Of a stretch of DNA of 64,000 bases, positions 1-8,482 are shown piece after piece. Both the position numbers and the translations under genes were made by a program. Each line of letters starts with the position of its first letter. Positions within the stretch are counted from its first letter, which is position 1. This DNA is from an uncultured Ignavibacteriota bacterium (GTDB lineage Bacteria; Bacteroidota; Ignavibacteria; Palsa-1295), in NCBI GenBank assembly GCA_903900335.1, contig CAIUMP010000022.1, forward strand, positions 111,989-175,988. Direction: 5' to 3'. Under the pieces are notes generated by a model. The model searched no databases. It saw only the letters and a program-made list of their open reading frames with translations, and had not been told where the DNA came from.

Positions 1-255
1 GCGTGAGCCAGTCACCTCAAAACTGGACGTATCAGCTACTACCGAAGGATGGAATTTTGCGGTCCCCGTGATGCCGATGTCCGTACTGCACGACACTTCG
101 ACCGCGCCCGGGATCGGATACTGCCGCAACATCGAATTTCCGGGAAGACAGAGCGGATCACCAACGAGAACGCGTGGCGTTGCCGCGCCTGTAGTGGGAC
201 TAACAAGCGAGAACGTTAGCGATAGAAACACGCAGAGAAGAGCCCGTAACTTCAT
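1..255 (-). CDS. Arylsulfotransferase-like secreted protein, N-terminal part (cut by window edge)
   Basis: An ATG at 255 opens a frame that stays open to base 1, giving 85 residues; the rest lies outside the window. It begins with a signal peptide (MKLRALLCVFLSLTFSL) and continues with LRQYPIPGA, then IGITG and KFHP. These blocks recur at the same place in the complete protein encoded just downstream in the window (516-2333, also minus), so the two are tandem paralogues. By that comparison it is probably a secreted arylsulfotransferase-like protein, but the catalytic part cannot be seen. The 260 bases between the two genes show no other coding signal. Confidence 0.75.
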   Translation of the reverse strand, partial: MKLRALLCVFLSLTFSLVSPTTGAATPRVLVGDPLCLPGNSMLRQYPIPGAVEVSCSTDIGITGTAKFHPSVVADTSSFEVTGSR

Positions 256-515
256 AACGAATTTTAGAGGGCAAAATAATGTCACCGCACACACATGTCG
301 TTGCAACGCGGCGCGAGCGCGTCCGTTCCTCGTCGATCAGTTGAAAACTAAATAAAGTTGGAGCGGTGAGGCTGACCGAACCGATCACACCTCAGGGAAA
401 GAAGCGCGTAAGAAAAGTTATCGAAGGTATTGGCTCCATCTTTGCCGGCCCCGAGAGTGCCAGGAAGTAATTGGCGCTTCAACGACGAGAGGAGTCATTG
501 GCGCGCAACAGGGTC

Positions 516-2333
516 TCAGCGTTTGAGCGCGAATCGTCGCACAACCGTGCCGCTCGCCGATTGGATAATGCAGAAGTAGATACCGTTTGCGAGCCCCGCT
601 GTGGGCAACTCGAGTTTCTGCGGGCCCCCAGCAGACATGCCCTCAAACACAGATTGGACGGATCTACCCAGCACATCGCGTACTGTTACCACGATCCACT
701 CAGACTGAGGCGTATCGAACCAAACGGCATCACCCTCCTTGTCTGCAAAGATCGTCGGAGCGAACGAGTTCTCCCGTCGTGCGTCAAACGCCGACCATGC
801 GTTCACTCCTGCGGCAGTGGGATAGGGGTATTTACGAGCCCGATATGAAATGAGTGGTGGTCCGGCGTTATCAAATGCTAATTCAAAAACAACCTGTTTG
901 TCGGCGGTTACCTCTGTGGTTGTCACAGTTGAACCACCTCCTGTGCCGTTGACGGTGGCGTTCACCCCCCAACCAATGAGCGTGTTCCCGTTCGGCAATC
1001 TCTGTACCGATCCCATTCCCGCTGCGCGCACTGGTGGGCTGTGCCGGTATTCCCACACCAGCCATGCCTTCATGGTGCTGGTGTCCATGTGATACTCAAC
1101 TGCACGGCTTTCCGCCTGTCTTCCGGTCTCTCGGTAATTCCCGTTATCAAAGAATGTGATGTGTCCGTTTGGTAGACGGCGCGCATCATGCTGATAGCTG
1201 AAGCCGACCGAGTCGTTCTGGATCGTGAACTGATTGTGTGCGCCTCCAAATCGCCAAATCATCGCCCCCGTTCTGCCATCGATCTTGGTGATCTCGCTCA
1301 AAGAACGGTTGGAAAGCAGGTAGTTGCCATCGGAGTCAATGTCGATCGAGTTCGCATGTTCAAAGTCGATCAACGAACTTGTCAAGTCCTCATGAATCGC
1401 ATCCTTGATGTCGTAGTGGTCCAACCCGCGCCACTCAAAGACGAGACTATCCGATGCGTCGAACCGCTGGATCACGTTGCTTTCGATGGTTGCGTTTGAA
1501 TCTCCACCAGCAACGATCGGCCGCATGTCCGCCGTCGTCTTGATAACCCCGAGCATCGTATAGCTGCCGTCTGCAGAACAGATGAAGTCATGAGGATCGG
1601 CACTTACTCCGTTGGTGCATCGGTAAGAGCGAATCGGAGTAAAATTGGAGTCCATCCCCATGTGACCGCTATCAGGGCTGATGAAATACGTCCACTGCCC
1701 GTTGGGTTGAACTTGAAAATCCATTGTCTCCGTAGGATGATACTTGAGCAGCCTTCCATCCTCATTCAAAACTAAGAGATTACCCAGATCAGGCTGCCCG
1801 GTCGAATTAAGGAATAATCGACCAGGCATCGGACTGTTATCGGCAGTCACAGTAATCAGCGGCAGCAGTGACGAAGGCTGATCCGGAGGAGTGGTCGAGT
1901 GATGCGTCAGATGATGCTTCTTTGTTACGAACTGAAACGTGTCCGTGACGAGTGCACCACTGATCGATCTTGCTGAAAACACCACCAGGACAGTCTCGAA
2001 GAGATTGAACTCATTCCACGGGCGGAATATCGCCGTAGCACCGTCACGTGAAAGATATACCCTGCCAGAGTGCTGGCCAGTACTGGAACCCGTAACTGTA
2101 AAACAATTTGCCGAGAGCAGCGCTGGATCGAATTTCTCACTCCCGGTAATGCCGATACCCGTACCACACAGCACCTCTGTAGCCCCCGGGATCGGATACT
2201 GGCGGAGCACCTGATGCTTGGTTAGACACACTGGATCCCCAGCAAATATGTGCGGTTTCGCTGCGCCCGAGATCGGGAGGATTAGCGAAATGGCCAGCAC
2301 AACGGAAAGAGCCAGGGTACCCCGAAACTTCAT
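516..2333 (-). CDS. Secreted arylsulfotransferase-like protein with T9SS sorting domain
   Basis: 605 residues. A signal peptide (about 1-25) is followed by an Ig-like N-terminal region of about 120 residues, then a propeller region typical of the arylsulfotransferase (ASST) families: HANSIDID, then a segment reading IDGRTGAMIWRFGG, then QHDARRLPNGHITFFDNGN. The His in QHDA corresponds to the region of the catalytic His of bacterial ASSTs. That family moves sulfate between phenolic compounds without PAPS; the substrate here is unknown. The last 75 or so residues (VTVRDVLGRSVQ to GIYFCIIQ and a basic end) form a T9SS type A sorting domain, so the protein is probably exported across the outer membrane. 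Catalytic activity is inferred, not shown. Confidence 0.8.
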   Translation of the reverse strand: MKFRGTLALSVVLAISLILPISGAAKPHIFAGDPVCLTKHQVLRQYPIPGATEVLCGTGIGITGSEKFDPALLSANCFTVTGSSTGQHSGRVYLSRDGATAIFRPWNEFNLFETVLVVFSARSISGALVTDTFQFVTKKHHLTHHSTTPPDQPSSLLPLITVTADNSPMPGRLFLNSTGQPDLGNLLVLNEDGRLLKYHPTETMDFQVQPNGQWTYFISPDSGHMGMDSNFTPIRSYRCTNGVSADPHDFICSADGSYTMLGVIKTTADMRPIVAGGDSNATIESNVIQRFDASDSLVFEWRGLDHYDIKDAIHEDLTSSLIDFEHANSIDIDSDGNYLLSNRSLSEITKIDGRTGAMIWRFGGAHNQFTIQNDSVGFSYQHDARRLPNGHITFFDNGNYRETGRQAESRAVEYHMDTSTMKAWLVWEYRHSPPVRAAGMGSVQRLPNGNTLIGWGVNATVNGTGGGSTVTTTEVTADKQVVFELAFDNAGPPLISYRARKYPYPTAAGVNAWSAFDARRENSFAPTIFADKEGDAVWFDTPQSEWIVVTVRDVLGRSVQSVFEGMSAGGPQKLELPTAGLANGIYFCIIQSASGTVVRRFALKR

Positions 2334-2604
2334 AGCTTAATTCAGAGCGCGAATCAGAAGCAGCGCGCATATCAATAATAGCAACGCTTTAGAAGAATGA
2401 CCGTTCCATTTAACGAGCCTGAAAACTAAAAATATTTAGGAGGACTACTTGCCCATCCGACGTACAAGGCCGCACTCGTTAAGAAATTGCCAACGGAGAC
2501 TTAATTGGTCTATCACGCTTGACCAGGCGTCATGAATTTCGGTCTACAATTGCAGAGTCAAACAGAGGAGCGATTCTCGAAAGAGACAACTTGCATTCGC
2601 CATG

Positions 2605-3117
2605 CTACCAGAGCAGCCCCATCGCTATTGAGAATCCTACCACGGCTTGACCGTACAAAGCACTACGAGCAATGACACTACCGGGACTTCGCATCATCCC
2701 AATAGGAGTCCATCCAGCCCACGTGATCTGATTGACCTGTAAGTCATTGCGATACGTCCGGTTTGGCCACGGAGAGCCCATGTTTATCCCCAACTGATAC
2801 CCGTAGAAGGCGAGATCATCCCCCCACGTCCACCAAATGAGATTGAACGCAATCGCGGAGTTCAGTCCACACGTCTTGTATAAGAAGTAGGAAATAGCCG
2901 CCTGCGCAAGCACCTGAATGCCTCGGAATATCCAGACCGGATTGTGGTGAATATTGACATCTAGATTCCATCCGATGTAATCGAAAAGCGAAAATGCGAT
3001 GGTTACGCCGATCACACTCTCATAGCGGTTGAGGCGTGTCGAGTCCTGAGCACGCGCAGAAGAATACAAGGCTACGGAGAGAAGACACGCGATCAGGAGT
3101 AACTTCATCGCACTCAT
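2605..3117 (-). CDS. Small membrane protein of unknown function
   Basis: 170 residues with a signal peptide or first membrane helix (MKLLLIACLLSVALYSS) ending near ARA-Q, then several hydrophobic stretches rich in Trp, Tyr and Ile, suggesting 3-4 membrane segments. I do not recognise the family. The first ATG is chosen because it overlaps the stop of the upstream methyltransferase as ATGA (3114-3117), a sign of translational coupling; a second Met three codons later is an alternative. Placement behind the methyltransferase and E1 genes suggests one transcript, but not a shared pathway. Confidence 0.7.
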   Translation of the reverse strand: MSAMKLLLIACLLSVALYSSARAQDSTRLNRYESVIGVTIAFSLFDYIGWNLDVNIHHNPVWIFRGIQVLAQAAISYFLYKTCGLNSAIAFNLIWWTWGDDLAFYGYQLGINMGSPWPNRTYRNDLQVNQITWAGWTPIGMMRSPGSVIARSALYGQAVVGFSIAMGLLW

Positions 3118-4025
3118 TTCCCCAACACTACCCCAATGACCTGCACCGCCAAATGTTCATCCGTGTCACTCTTCGCGAACCGGCTGGTTAGTCTTAGCGA
3201 GCGGAATGCTCGCATATCCTCCTCCGTCCCCCACCGCACTTCCTCATCAATCAATCGAAGCTTCGCATCACGGAATAACCTGTGGTAATCTGCGTACCGA
3301 AGTCGGTTCTGATACGATATGGAGGAATTCACAACACTCCAAAACGCATCGGAGTGTGTGAGAAATTCGTATTTGGTAATAGAAGAATCAAAGTAAGAGA
3401 AATGATCCTTCAAATCAACGAAATGACAAGCGATCCCATCAGGAAATAGTAATCGTCGCGTTTCTGGCAAAATTCGAGCAAGCGACTCTGCGGGGATGTG
3501 TTCGAGCGTGGAGTTCGTCGAAATGAAGTCGATACTGTTTGAGGGTAAACCCGTTTCAGAAGCATCCAGTGGTGCACGGTAATCGATCCCGAAAGCTTGG
3601 AGCAGCCTCTCGGGATCCACCGGGAGCTCCCTGGGAATTGTCCTCAACTGTCGACCCGTCGCTGCTTCACACTGCTCACGGTATTCACGAAATTTCTGCA
3701 CCGTATCAGATAGCAACTCTGGTCGCAAATTCCGGCGAATGTCGATGACAGTTTGATGCTCAACACCAAACGACCAATAAGCCAGCGGGCCGATCAGATC
3801 CCAGCCGGCACCAAATTCGAAACAGTGTATTTCGTTCAGCGGCTTCGAGTTGCCAAACTTCTCCCACTTCCTCAAACGATCATGCGCATAGCCAACTTTT
3901 TCCACGAACTCACTCTGCGAAACTGGAAGTCCACCCGTCTTGCGTTGCAGGAGATAGTTCAGTTTGTCACCCTGCGGCAACCCACTAAGCACTTTCTGAA
4001 CGAGGGCCTTGGCTATCCATTTCAT
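3114..4025 (-). CDS. SAM-dependent methyltransferase (class I fold)
   Basis: 303 residues. A glycine-rich motif I, FEFGAGWDLIGP (about 69-80), is followed by an acidic strand end (TVIDIRRN) and the later motif DFISTNSTLEHIP, the usual position of motif IV/post-II in Rossmann methyltransferases. The substrate is not predictable; proteins of this shape often sit in surface polysaccharide loci. It starts 18 bases after the E1 stop and overlaps the next gene by 4 bases, so it is likely co-transcribed with both. Confidence 0.8.
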   Translation of the reverse strand: MKWIAKALVQKVLSGLPQGDKLNYLLQRKTGGLPVSQSEFVEKVGYAHDRLRKWEKFGNSKPLNEIHCFEFGAGWDLIGPLAYWSFGVEHQTVIDIRRNLRPELLSDTVQKFREYREQCEAATGRQLRTIPRELPVDPERLLQAFGIDYRAPLDASETGLPSNSIDFISTNSTLEHIPAESLARILPETRRLLFPDGIACHFVDLKDHFSYFDSSITKYEFLTHSDAFWSVVNSSISYQNRLRYADYHRLFRDAKLRLIDEEVRWGTEEDMRAFRSLRLTSRFAKSDTDEHLAVQVIGVVLGK

Positions 4026-4043
4026 TGTTCTTCGTCCCCAGGA

Positions 4044-6407
4044 CTACCACTTCGCCAAACGCCCCATGGCATCCATGATCTTCGCGGGGTTCGGGAGAAT
4101 CGCATCTTCCAACACCTTTGCGAATCCAACCGGCGTGAAGATCGAACCAACGCGCATCACCGGCGCATCCAGCGACTTGAACGCGTGCTCGGTAATGAGC
4201 GCAGAGAGTTCACCACCAAATCCGCCAGTGATCTTATCCTCATGCACAACGAGTGCACGGCCTGTCTTCTCAACCGATTTCAGAATCGCGTTGAGATCAA
4301 GCGGATAGAGCGAACGCAAATCCAGCACATCGCACTGAACGCCGCTCTCCTTCGCGAGTTCATCGGCAGCCTGGAGCGCGAAGTGCGTCGTTGTGCCGTA
4401 GGTAATGACCGAGACATCGCTGCCCTCGCGGCGCAGACGCGCTTTGCCGAATGGGATCAACTCGTTATCCGCAAGCGGATTCGCCTTTGCCTTCGGGTAA
4501 TAATAGAGATACTTCGGCTCTAAAAACATCGTCACACCACGCGTGCGCATTGCGGTGCGGATGAGACCCTGCGCATCATCAGCATAGCATGGCTCGACAA
4601 CGCGAATGCCTGGGATCGTTGTGAACGTACCCTCCAAATTCTGCGAGTGATACAACCCCCCACCGATATATCCACCGCTTGCAAGACGAATGAGAATATT
4701 CGGTGAATACTGCCCGCGTGTGCGCCAATACTCGTGCGAGATCTCGATGAACGCTTCCATCGCCGGCCAGAAGTAGTCGGCAAACTCTGCACCCTCGACG
4801 CACACCCAAATGTGCTGCTGATCGACACGGCAAAAACCAGTCGCAGTGCCGAGAATAAAGTCCTCGGCGATCGGCCCGTTGAATACACGGTCGTTGCCGA
4901 ACTCCTGCATCATCCCCTTCGTCACATTGAAGACGCCGCCCTTGTTCTTCGACGCAACATCTTGTCCCCAGAGGAATGTGTTCGCGTTGAGATGGAATTC
5001 CTCCTTCAGTGTGCGATTGATACCCTCAATGAACTGCATCCCCTCATCCTTCCCGCTCGGGATGGTGAATGGATAGAATTTCGTATCAATATCATCAGCC
5101 TGGAATGTGTACGAATTCGGGCTGACGATCTGATTTGACGGCATCACGAAATCATACACCGTCGATGGATCGGCTGGAGGCGCGGCCTCGGCCTTGTCTG
5201 CGGACTCCGCAAAGTGCTTCTTGTTCTCCTCGTGGATCGTCTCAAGCTCCGCCGCAGTTGCAACGCCTTGCTTCGTGAGCCAATCGCCAAGAAGCACCAG
5301 CGGATCGCGCAGCTTAACAGCTTCCATCTCCTCGGTCGAACGATAGAGATCGTGACGATCCGAATTCGAGTGCGAACCAATGCGCACGCAATCCGCGTGA
5401 ACCATCGCCGCACCGCGACCGCTCAAGCACCACTCGTACGCTTCCTGCATGGCGCGGTAGCTATCGAGCACATCGGTGCCATCGCAATAGGTGATGAGCA
5501 GATTGTTGAAGCCGCGCCAGTTATCGCCCACGCGGGTGTTCGCAGATTGATCTGTCACTGGGACGGAGATTCCATACTTGTTATTCTGGATGACGAAGAT
5601 AGCCGGTACTTTCTCGCGCGTCGCTCCATTGACGGCCTCATAGAAGAAGCCCTCGGAAGTCCCCGACTCACCACCGGAGAAAATCGACACCGCGCCGAGT
5701 TTGTAATACTTGATCGCTCGCGCGCAACCCGTAACATGCTGAGCATGATTGTTGGTCAGCGACGACCCATTCTGAATACCGATGGACATCTTCGCGAAGT
5801 GATTCGACATGTGGCGGCCGCCGCCAGCAATATCGGTGTCCTTCGAAAGCCCATTCAGCACCAACTCTTCGACGGTAATTCCACCGGCGAGGCAGGTCAT
5901 CAAATCGCGGTAATACGGGAAGAGATAATCCTTCTTTTGGCGGAAGCTGAATCCCATCGCGAGCTGAATGCCTTCGTGTCCTGCGCACGGAGCGTGGTAG
6001 CTCCAACCCATCGCCTTCTTTAGGTAATTCGCTGCGGCAATATCGGTGATGCGCCCCAGATCCATGAGGCGATACCACTCCATCAGCGTCTCTTTCGACA
6101 CGCCAGACTGCGCGAACGTACCCTTGAACGAACGCGCACCATCCGCGAGCGGACCGCGAAGCTCCGCACCATTCGGCATCGTTTGCAGCGAAGCCGGGGC
6201 GATATGCGGCGACAGCGTCTCGGCTAACAGCTCGATCTCGGTATCCATGATCTGCACGGACGAATCCATCGCGCCGTCGCCCGTTGTGGCGGCAACGCCG
6301 TTCTTGCCGTTCATCGACCCGTTCGTCGAGGCGACAACTGTTCCTTCGGACTGTTCGAGCACAGCCGTACCATTCGATCCATTCTTATTCTTCGCTGACT
6401 TAGCCAT
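4044..6407 (-). CDS. 2-oxo-acid dehydrogenase E1, alpha and beta subunits fused
   Basis: 787 residues. Residues 1-80 are low-complexity (Asn, Gly, Ser). An E1-alpha domain (about 100-400) includes YLFPYYRD, GGGRHMSNH and the thiamine diphosphate segment GGESGTSEG with its paired NNKYGIS (275-281). An E1-beta domain (about 450-787) includes FLWGQDVASKNKGG, FNGPIAEDFILG, and YPLDLNAI with VVHEDKITGGFG near the end. This is the decarboxylating subunit of a pyruvate or branched-chain 2-oxo-acid dehydrogenase complex. Fused alpha/beta E1 proteins are common in Bacteroidota. The usual GDG of the cofactor motif is replaced by GES, which keeps an acidic residue. No E2 or E3 gene is nearby, so the substrate stays open. 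Confidence 0.9.
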   Translation of the reverse strand: MAKSAKNKNGSNGTAVLEQSEGTVVASTNGSMNGKNGVAATTGDGAMDSSVQIMDTEIELLAETLSPHIAPASLQTMPNGAELRGPLADGARSFKGTFAQSGVSKETLMEWYRLMDLGRITDIAAANYLKKAMGWSYHAPCAGHEGIQLAMGFSFRQKKDYLFPYYRDLMTCLAGGITVEELVLNGLSKDTDIAGGGRHMSNHFAKMSIGIQNGSSLTNNHAQHVTGCARAIKYYKLGAVSIFSGGESGTSEGFFYEAVNGATREKVPAIFVIQNNKYGISVPVTDQSANTRVGDNWRGFNNLLITYCDGTDVLDSYRAMQEAYEWCLSGRGAAMVHADCVRIGSHSNSDRHDLYRSTEEMEAVKLRDPLVLLGDWLTKQGVATAAELETIHEENKKHFAESADKAEAAPPADPSTVYDFVMPSNQIVSPNSYTFQADDIDTKFYPFTIPSGKDEGMQFIEGINRTLKEEFHLNANTFLWGQDVASKNKGGVFNVTKGMMQEFGNDRVFNGPIAEDFILGTATGFCRVDQQHIWVCVEGAEFADYFWPAMEAFIEISHEYWRTRGQYSPNILIRLASGGYIGGGLYHSQNLEGTFTTIPGIRVVEPCYADDAQGLIRTAMRTRGVTMFLEPKYLYYYPKAKANPLADNELIPFGKARLRREGSDVSVITYGTTTHFALQAADELAKESGVQCDVLDLRSLYPLDLNAILKSVEKTGRALVVHEDKITGGFGGELSALITEHAFKSLDAPVMRVGSIFTPVGFAKVLEDAILPNPAKIMDAMGRLAKW

Positions 6408-6551
6408 CTATCCTCTAAACGAAATTACTATGCGAGATACACCGGAGCTTTCCCTCTTACCAGCCCAAAAGCGACTAACAGGGCTGATTTTGCGACTACG
6501 AAGCGCGTGAACATCCTGGCGGGAGAATTAGTGGCAAGGGACACTCAATGA

Positions 6552-6599
6552 AGGTCAGCCGGGACGGCTGACGGAACAGCAGTCGGGACGACTGCTCCA
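6552..6599 (-). repeat. Twin-hairpin intergenic repeat, copy 1
   Basis: Two adjacent small hairpins, GTCAGCCGGGACGGCTGAC and GCAGTCGGGACGACTGC, separated by a few bases. The reverse complement of the whole 48-base unit matches 13218-13266 at all but a few positions, so this is a dispersed element found twice in the window in opposite orientation. It could act as a terminator or RNA-stability element. Confidence 0.75.
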
Positions 6600-6624
6600 C
6601 AATTCAACTACACATTCTAACTAC

Positions 6625-6732
6625 GTCATTGCGAGGCCGCACCGGAGGGGCAACGAAGCAATCCGTTGTCGAGGACTGAGTCGCTCCTCAACAAGGGATT
6701 GCTTCGTCGGCCTTCGGCCTTCTCGCAATGAC
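6625..6732. repeat. REP-like palindromic repeat, copy 1
   Basis: Outer arms GTCATTGCGAG and CTCGCAATGAC frame inner arms CGAAGCAATCC and GGATTGCTTCG, with a further hairpin in the centre. The 108-base unit as a whole can fold on itself. A second copy with the same outer arms lies at 9908-10041. Elements with this GTCATTGCGAG...CGAAGCAATCC pattern are widespread between genes in many bacteria. Confidence 0.8.
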
Positions 6733-6754
6733 AGTAAATTCGAGACGAATCAGC

Positions 6755-7063
6755 CTACATCCCTAACGACGGCTTGTCTTCGTTCTTCGTCTTCCTCGGC
6801 CCGCGCGCGATCCCATCATCATCCCCGCTGCCGAAGCCCTGCCCGAAGAACGGACTTTCATCGGCGATCTCGCTCACCACGTCCACGCCAGAGGGCTGCT
6901 CGCCGCCACGGTTCTCGGAGGCGAAAATGTCGTCCTGCTCCACTTCCGGGCCTGCATTGCCAGGGACTTCCGTCTCCAGCACGTCGGCTCCGTGCTCCGC
7001 GAAGTATCGCGCCTGGTTGAATTCGTCTTCCTGCTGGTTGTCACTTCGTGTTTTCGTGCTCAT
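6755..7063 (-). CDS. Small acidic hypothetical protein
   Basis: 102 residues from the ATG at 7063 (MSTKTRSDN); a start eight codons earlier is possible but would add only a hydrophobic tail with no clear role. The protein is strongly acidic (many Glu and Asp), has no signal peptide or hydrophobic segment, and looks mostly disordered; its end is DDDGIARGPRKTKNEDKPSLGM. No family is recognised. No Shine-Dalgarno site is visible, which is normal for this group. Coding status is supported mainly by composition and by lack of a competing gene, so confidence is moderate. Confidence 0.5.
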   Translation of the reverse strand: MSTKTRSDNQQEDEFNQARYFAEHGADVLETEVPGNAGPEVEQDDIFASENRGGEQPSGVDVVSEIADESPFFGQGFGSGDDDGIARGPRKTKNEDKPSLGM

Positions 7064-7190
7064 AATAGTGGTGATAGTAAATAGCAATTCTTACCGCAAG
7101 ATTGGTGCCGAGTTATCATCGGCACCTGAAAAAGGAGGTTGGCGTGGCGATATGGGAAGAAAACTGCACGGCCTGGGTGAAATGTTAGGT

Positions 7191-7275
7191 GTAGTCGTGA
7201 CCTTTAGGTCACGGTCGCGCAGCGTGACGACGTCATTGCATTCTCAACACACCGTGACCTAAAGGTCACGACTAC
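7191..7275. repeat. Nested palindromic repeat
   Basis: A 25-base arm at 7191-7215 (begins GTAGTCGTGACC) is repeated as its exact reverse complement at 7251-7275, around a 35-base centre. Each arm holds its own palindrome, GTGACCTTTAGGTCAC, so the element can form one long stem or two separate hairpins. It lies between the starts and ends of minus-strand genes and could stabilise or terminate transcripts. Confidence 0.8.
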
Positions 7276-7314
7276 AACGGTTTGCGACTCCTTGAAGTGT
7301 ACCTTCTTCCGAAC

Positions 7315-8055
7315 CTAAAACTTCATCAGCGTCAACCACTTCTCATACAGCTCGCTCGTCGCGCGGACATCCCTCATGCAATACTCCGCGATCTCCCTCT
7401 GGCGTCCCTCCGCAAAGAACTTCGGCACCTTGTCCCCCGCAATTCCTTCGGACTTTGGCGAGGCAATCCCAAACGCCTTTGTGTAAAAATCAAGATTGAA
7501 CTTGCGCGTTGCCCCGAATTTATCAAAGCCGCCATTGAAGCAGAGTTTATCGAGGAGATCAATGTGCTCGATGCCGCCGTAGCGATCGCTTGAACTACCG
7601 CCGACCTTGAAATCCCACTTCGTCCCAGCCATCATGTTCACCGATGGGCGAATCCCCAGTGCCGCGCTACGCAGCATCAAGAATGGGCAATCGAATCCAC
7701 GACCATTGAAAGAAACGACCGCGTTATATTTGCTCGGCAAGCCCTTCCAGAAATGTTCGAAGAGCGATTCCTCATCCGGGAAGGTCTTGTACTTCACAGT
7801 CATTCCGTCTTCCTCCACAACCTCTTCCTCATCGTCATCCGCGAGAAAAAGCGCGCTGCCCTTCTGCGTCTCATGCACGAGCGTGCCGATGCACACGACC
7901 TTCCCCGTCAGCGGATTGAGTCCGCCCCAGTCCTTGCGCTTCTCGCGTTCTTCGTCGCTCTCCGCGCCGCGAAGGAGATACTCCTTCTGCACATCATCGA
8001 AAGACGTTTCAAAATCGAGCGGGATGGTTTCTATGTCGAAGATGAGGGTTTGCAT
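7315..8055 (-). CDS. 3'-5' exonuclease of the PolB-associated type (DnaQ-like fold)
   Basis: 246 residues. The exonuclease motifs are visible in order: Exo I FDIETIP (D7, E9), Exo II FNGRGFDCPF (D122) and Exo III YCMRDVRATSELY (D229), all acidic metal ligands present. This matches the predicted 3'-5' exonucleases related to the proofreading domain of family B DNA polymerases, which act on their own as small nucleases, probably in DNA repair. The insert around 70-85 is very acidic. The neighbours are unrelated. Confidence 0.85.
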   Translation of the reverse strand: MQTLIFDIETIPLDFETSFDDVQKEYLLRGAESDEEREKRKDWGGLNPLTGKVVCIGTLVHETQKGSALFLADDDEEEVVEEDGMTVKYKTFPDEESLFEHFWKGLPSKYNAVVSFNGRGFDCPFLMLRSAALGIRPSVNMMAGTKWDFKVGGSSSDRYGGIEHIDLLDKLCFNGGFDKFGATRKFNLDFYTKAFGIASPKSEGIAGDKVPKFFAEGRQREIAEYCMRDVRATSELYEKWLTLMKF

Positions 8056-8122
8056 TGGTCTGAACTGTGATGAATGGGATTTAGCGGATTATGGGGATGG
8101 GGATTCGAATCGAACTGATGAT

Positions 8123-8482
8123 TTAACTAATTCCGAACAATGCTCGCTGGCGTATATCGAATCGAGTTACAACTGTCAAGTAACCTTCGATTTCACACTC
8201 GTTGAATAGGTCAAGCACGATTCGTGCGGGCTCTTCGGAGGACAACTGGTCGAAGCGAAGATAAATGACACCAATTGGCGCTGGCAACTTCTTGTTGAAG
8301 AGGAGGTCGCCAAAGTCCCTATCGAATGTCAGTAGTACGCTCTCGCTTTGAACCGCTCGCGCAAGTACCTCGACATCGGAAATGGTAGGGCAACTCTCTT
8401 GGATGGAATCGACATCATGTCCTTCCTCGCGTAAAATTATCACGCTATCAATCGGGACATTCTCATCCGCGACGATCTTCAC
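8123..8482 (-). CDS. DUF5615 PIN-like toxin
   Basis: 119 residues from a GTG at 8482. The protein starts VKIVADENVP and carries GHDV, then LLTFDRDFGDLLF, the arrangement of acidic residues in DUF5615 PIN-like proteins, thought to be RNases of VapC-like toxin-antitoxin pairs. The GTG is preferred over an upstream ATG because it overlaps the stop of the DUF433 gene as GTGA and gives the usual family length. The longer frame would put about 40 non-homologous residues in front. Toxin activity is inferred from family and pairing. Confidence 0.85.
   Translation of the reverse strand: MKIVADENVPIDSVIILREEGHDVDSIQESCPTISDVEVLARAVQSESVLLTFDRDFGDLLFNKKLPAPIGVIYLRFDQLSSEEPARIVLDLFNECEIEGYLTVVTRFDIRQRALFGIS

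Larger units (their letters stand above)
6408..6754. other. Intergenic stretch holding two repeat elements
   Basis: About 350 bases without a gene, between the E1 start and the end of a small acidic protein gene. It contains a twin-hairpin repeat at 6552-6599 and a long palindromic repeat at 6625-6732, described separately. The E1 promoter must lie at its left end (6408 upward); no confident promoter motif is visible. Confidence 0.7.

Noticed and set aside
3753..4523. Plus-strand frame of 256 codons
   Set aside because: Antisense to the methyltransferase and E1 genes, both with clear motifs; the plus-strand product has no recognisable domain.
5214..6023. Plus-strand frame of 269 codons
   Set aside because: Antisense to the E1-alpha domain with its cofactor motif; a shadow of that gene.
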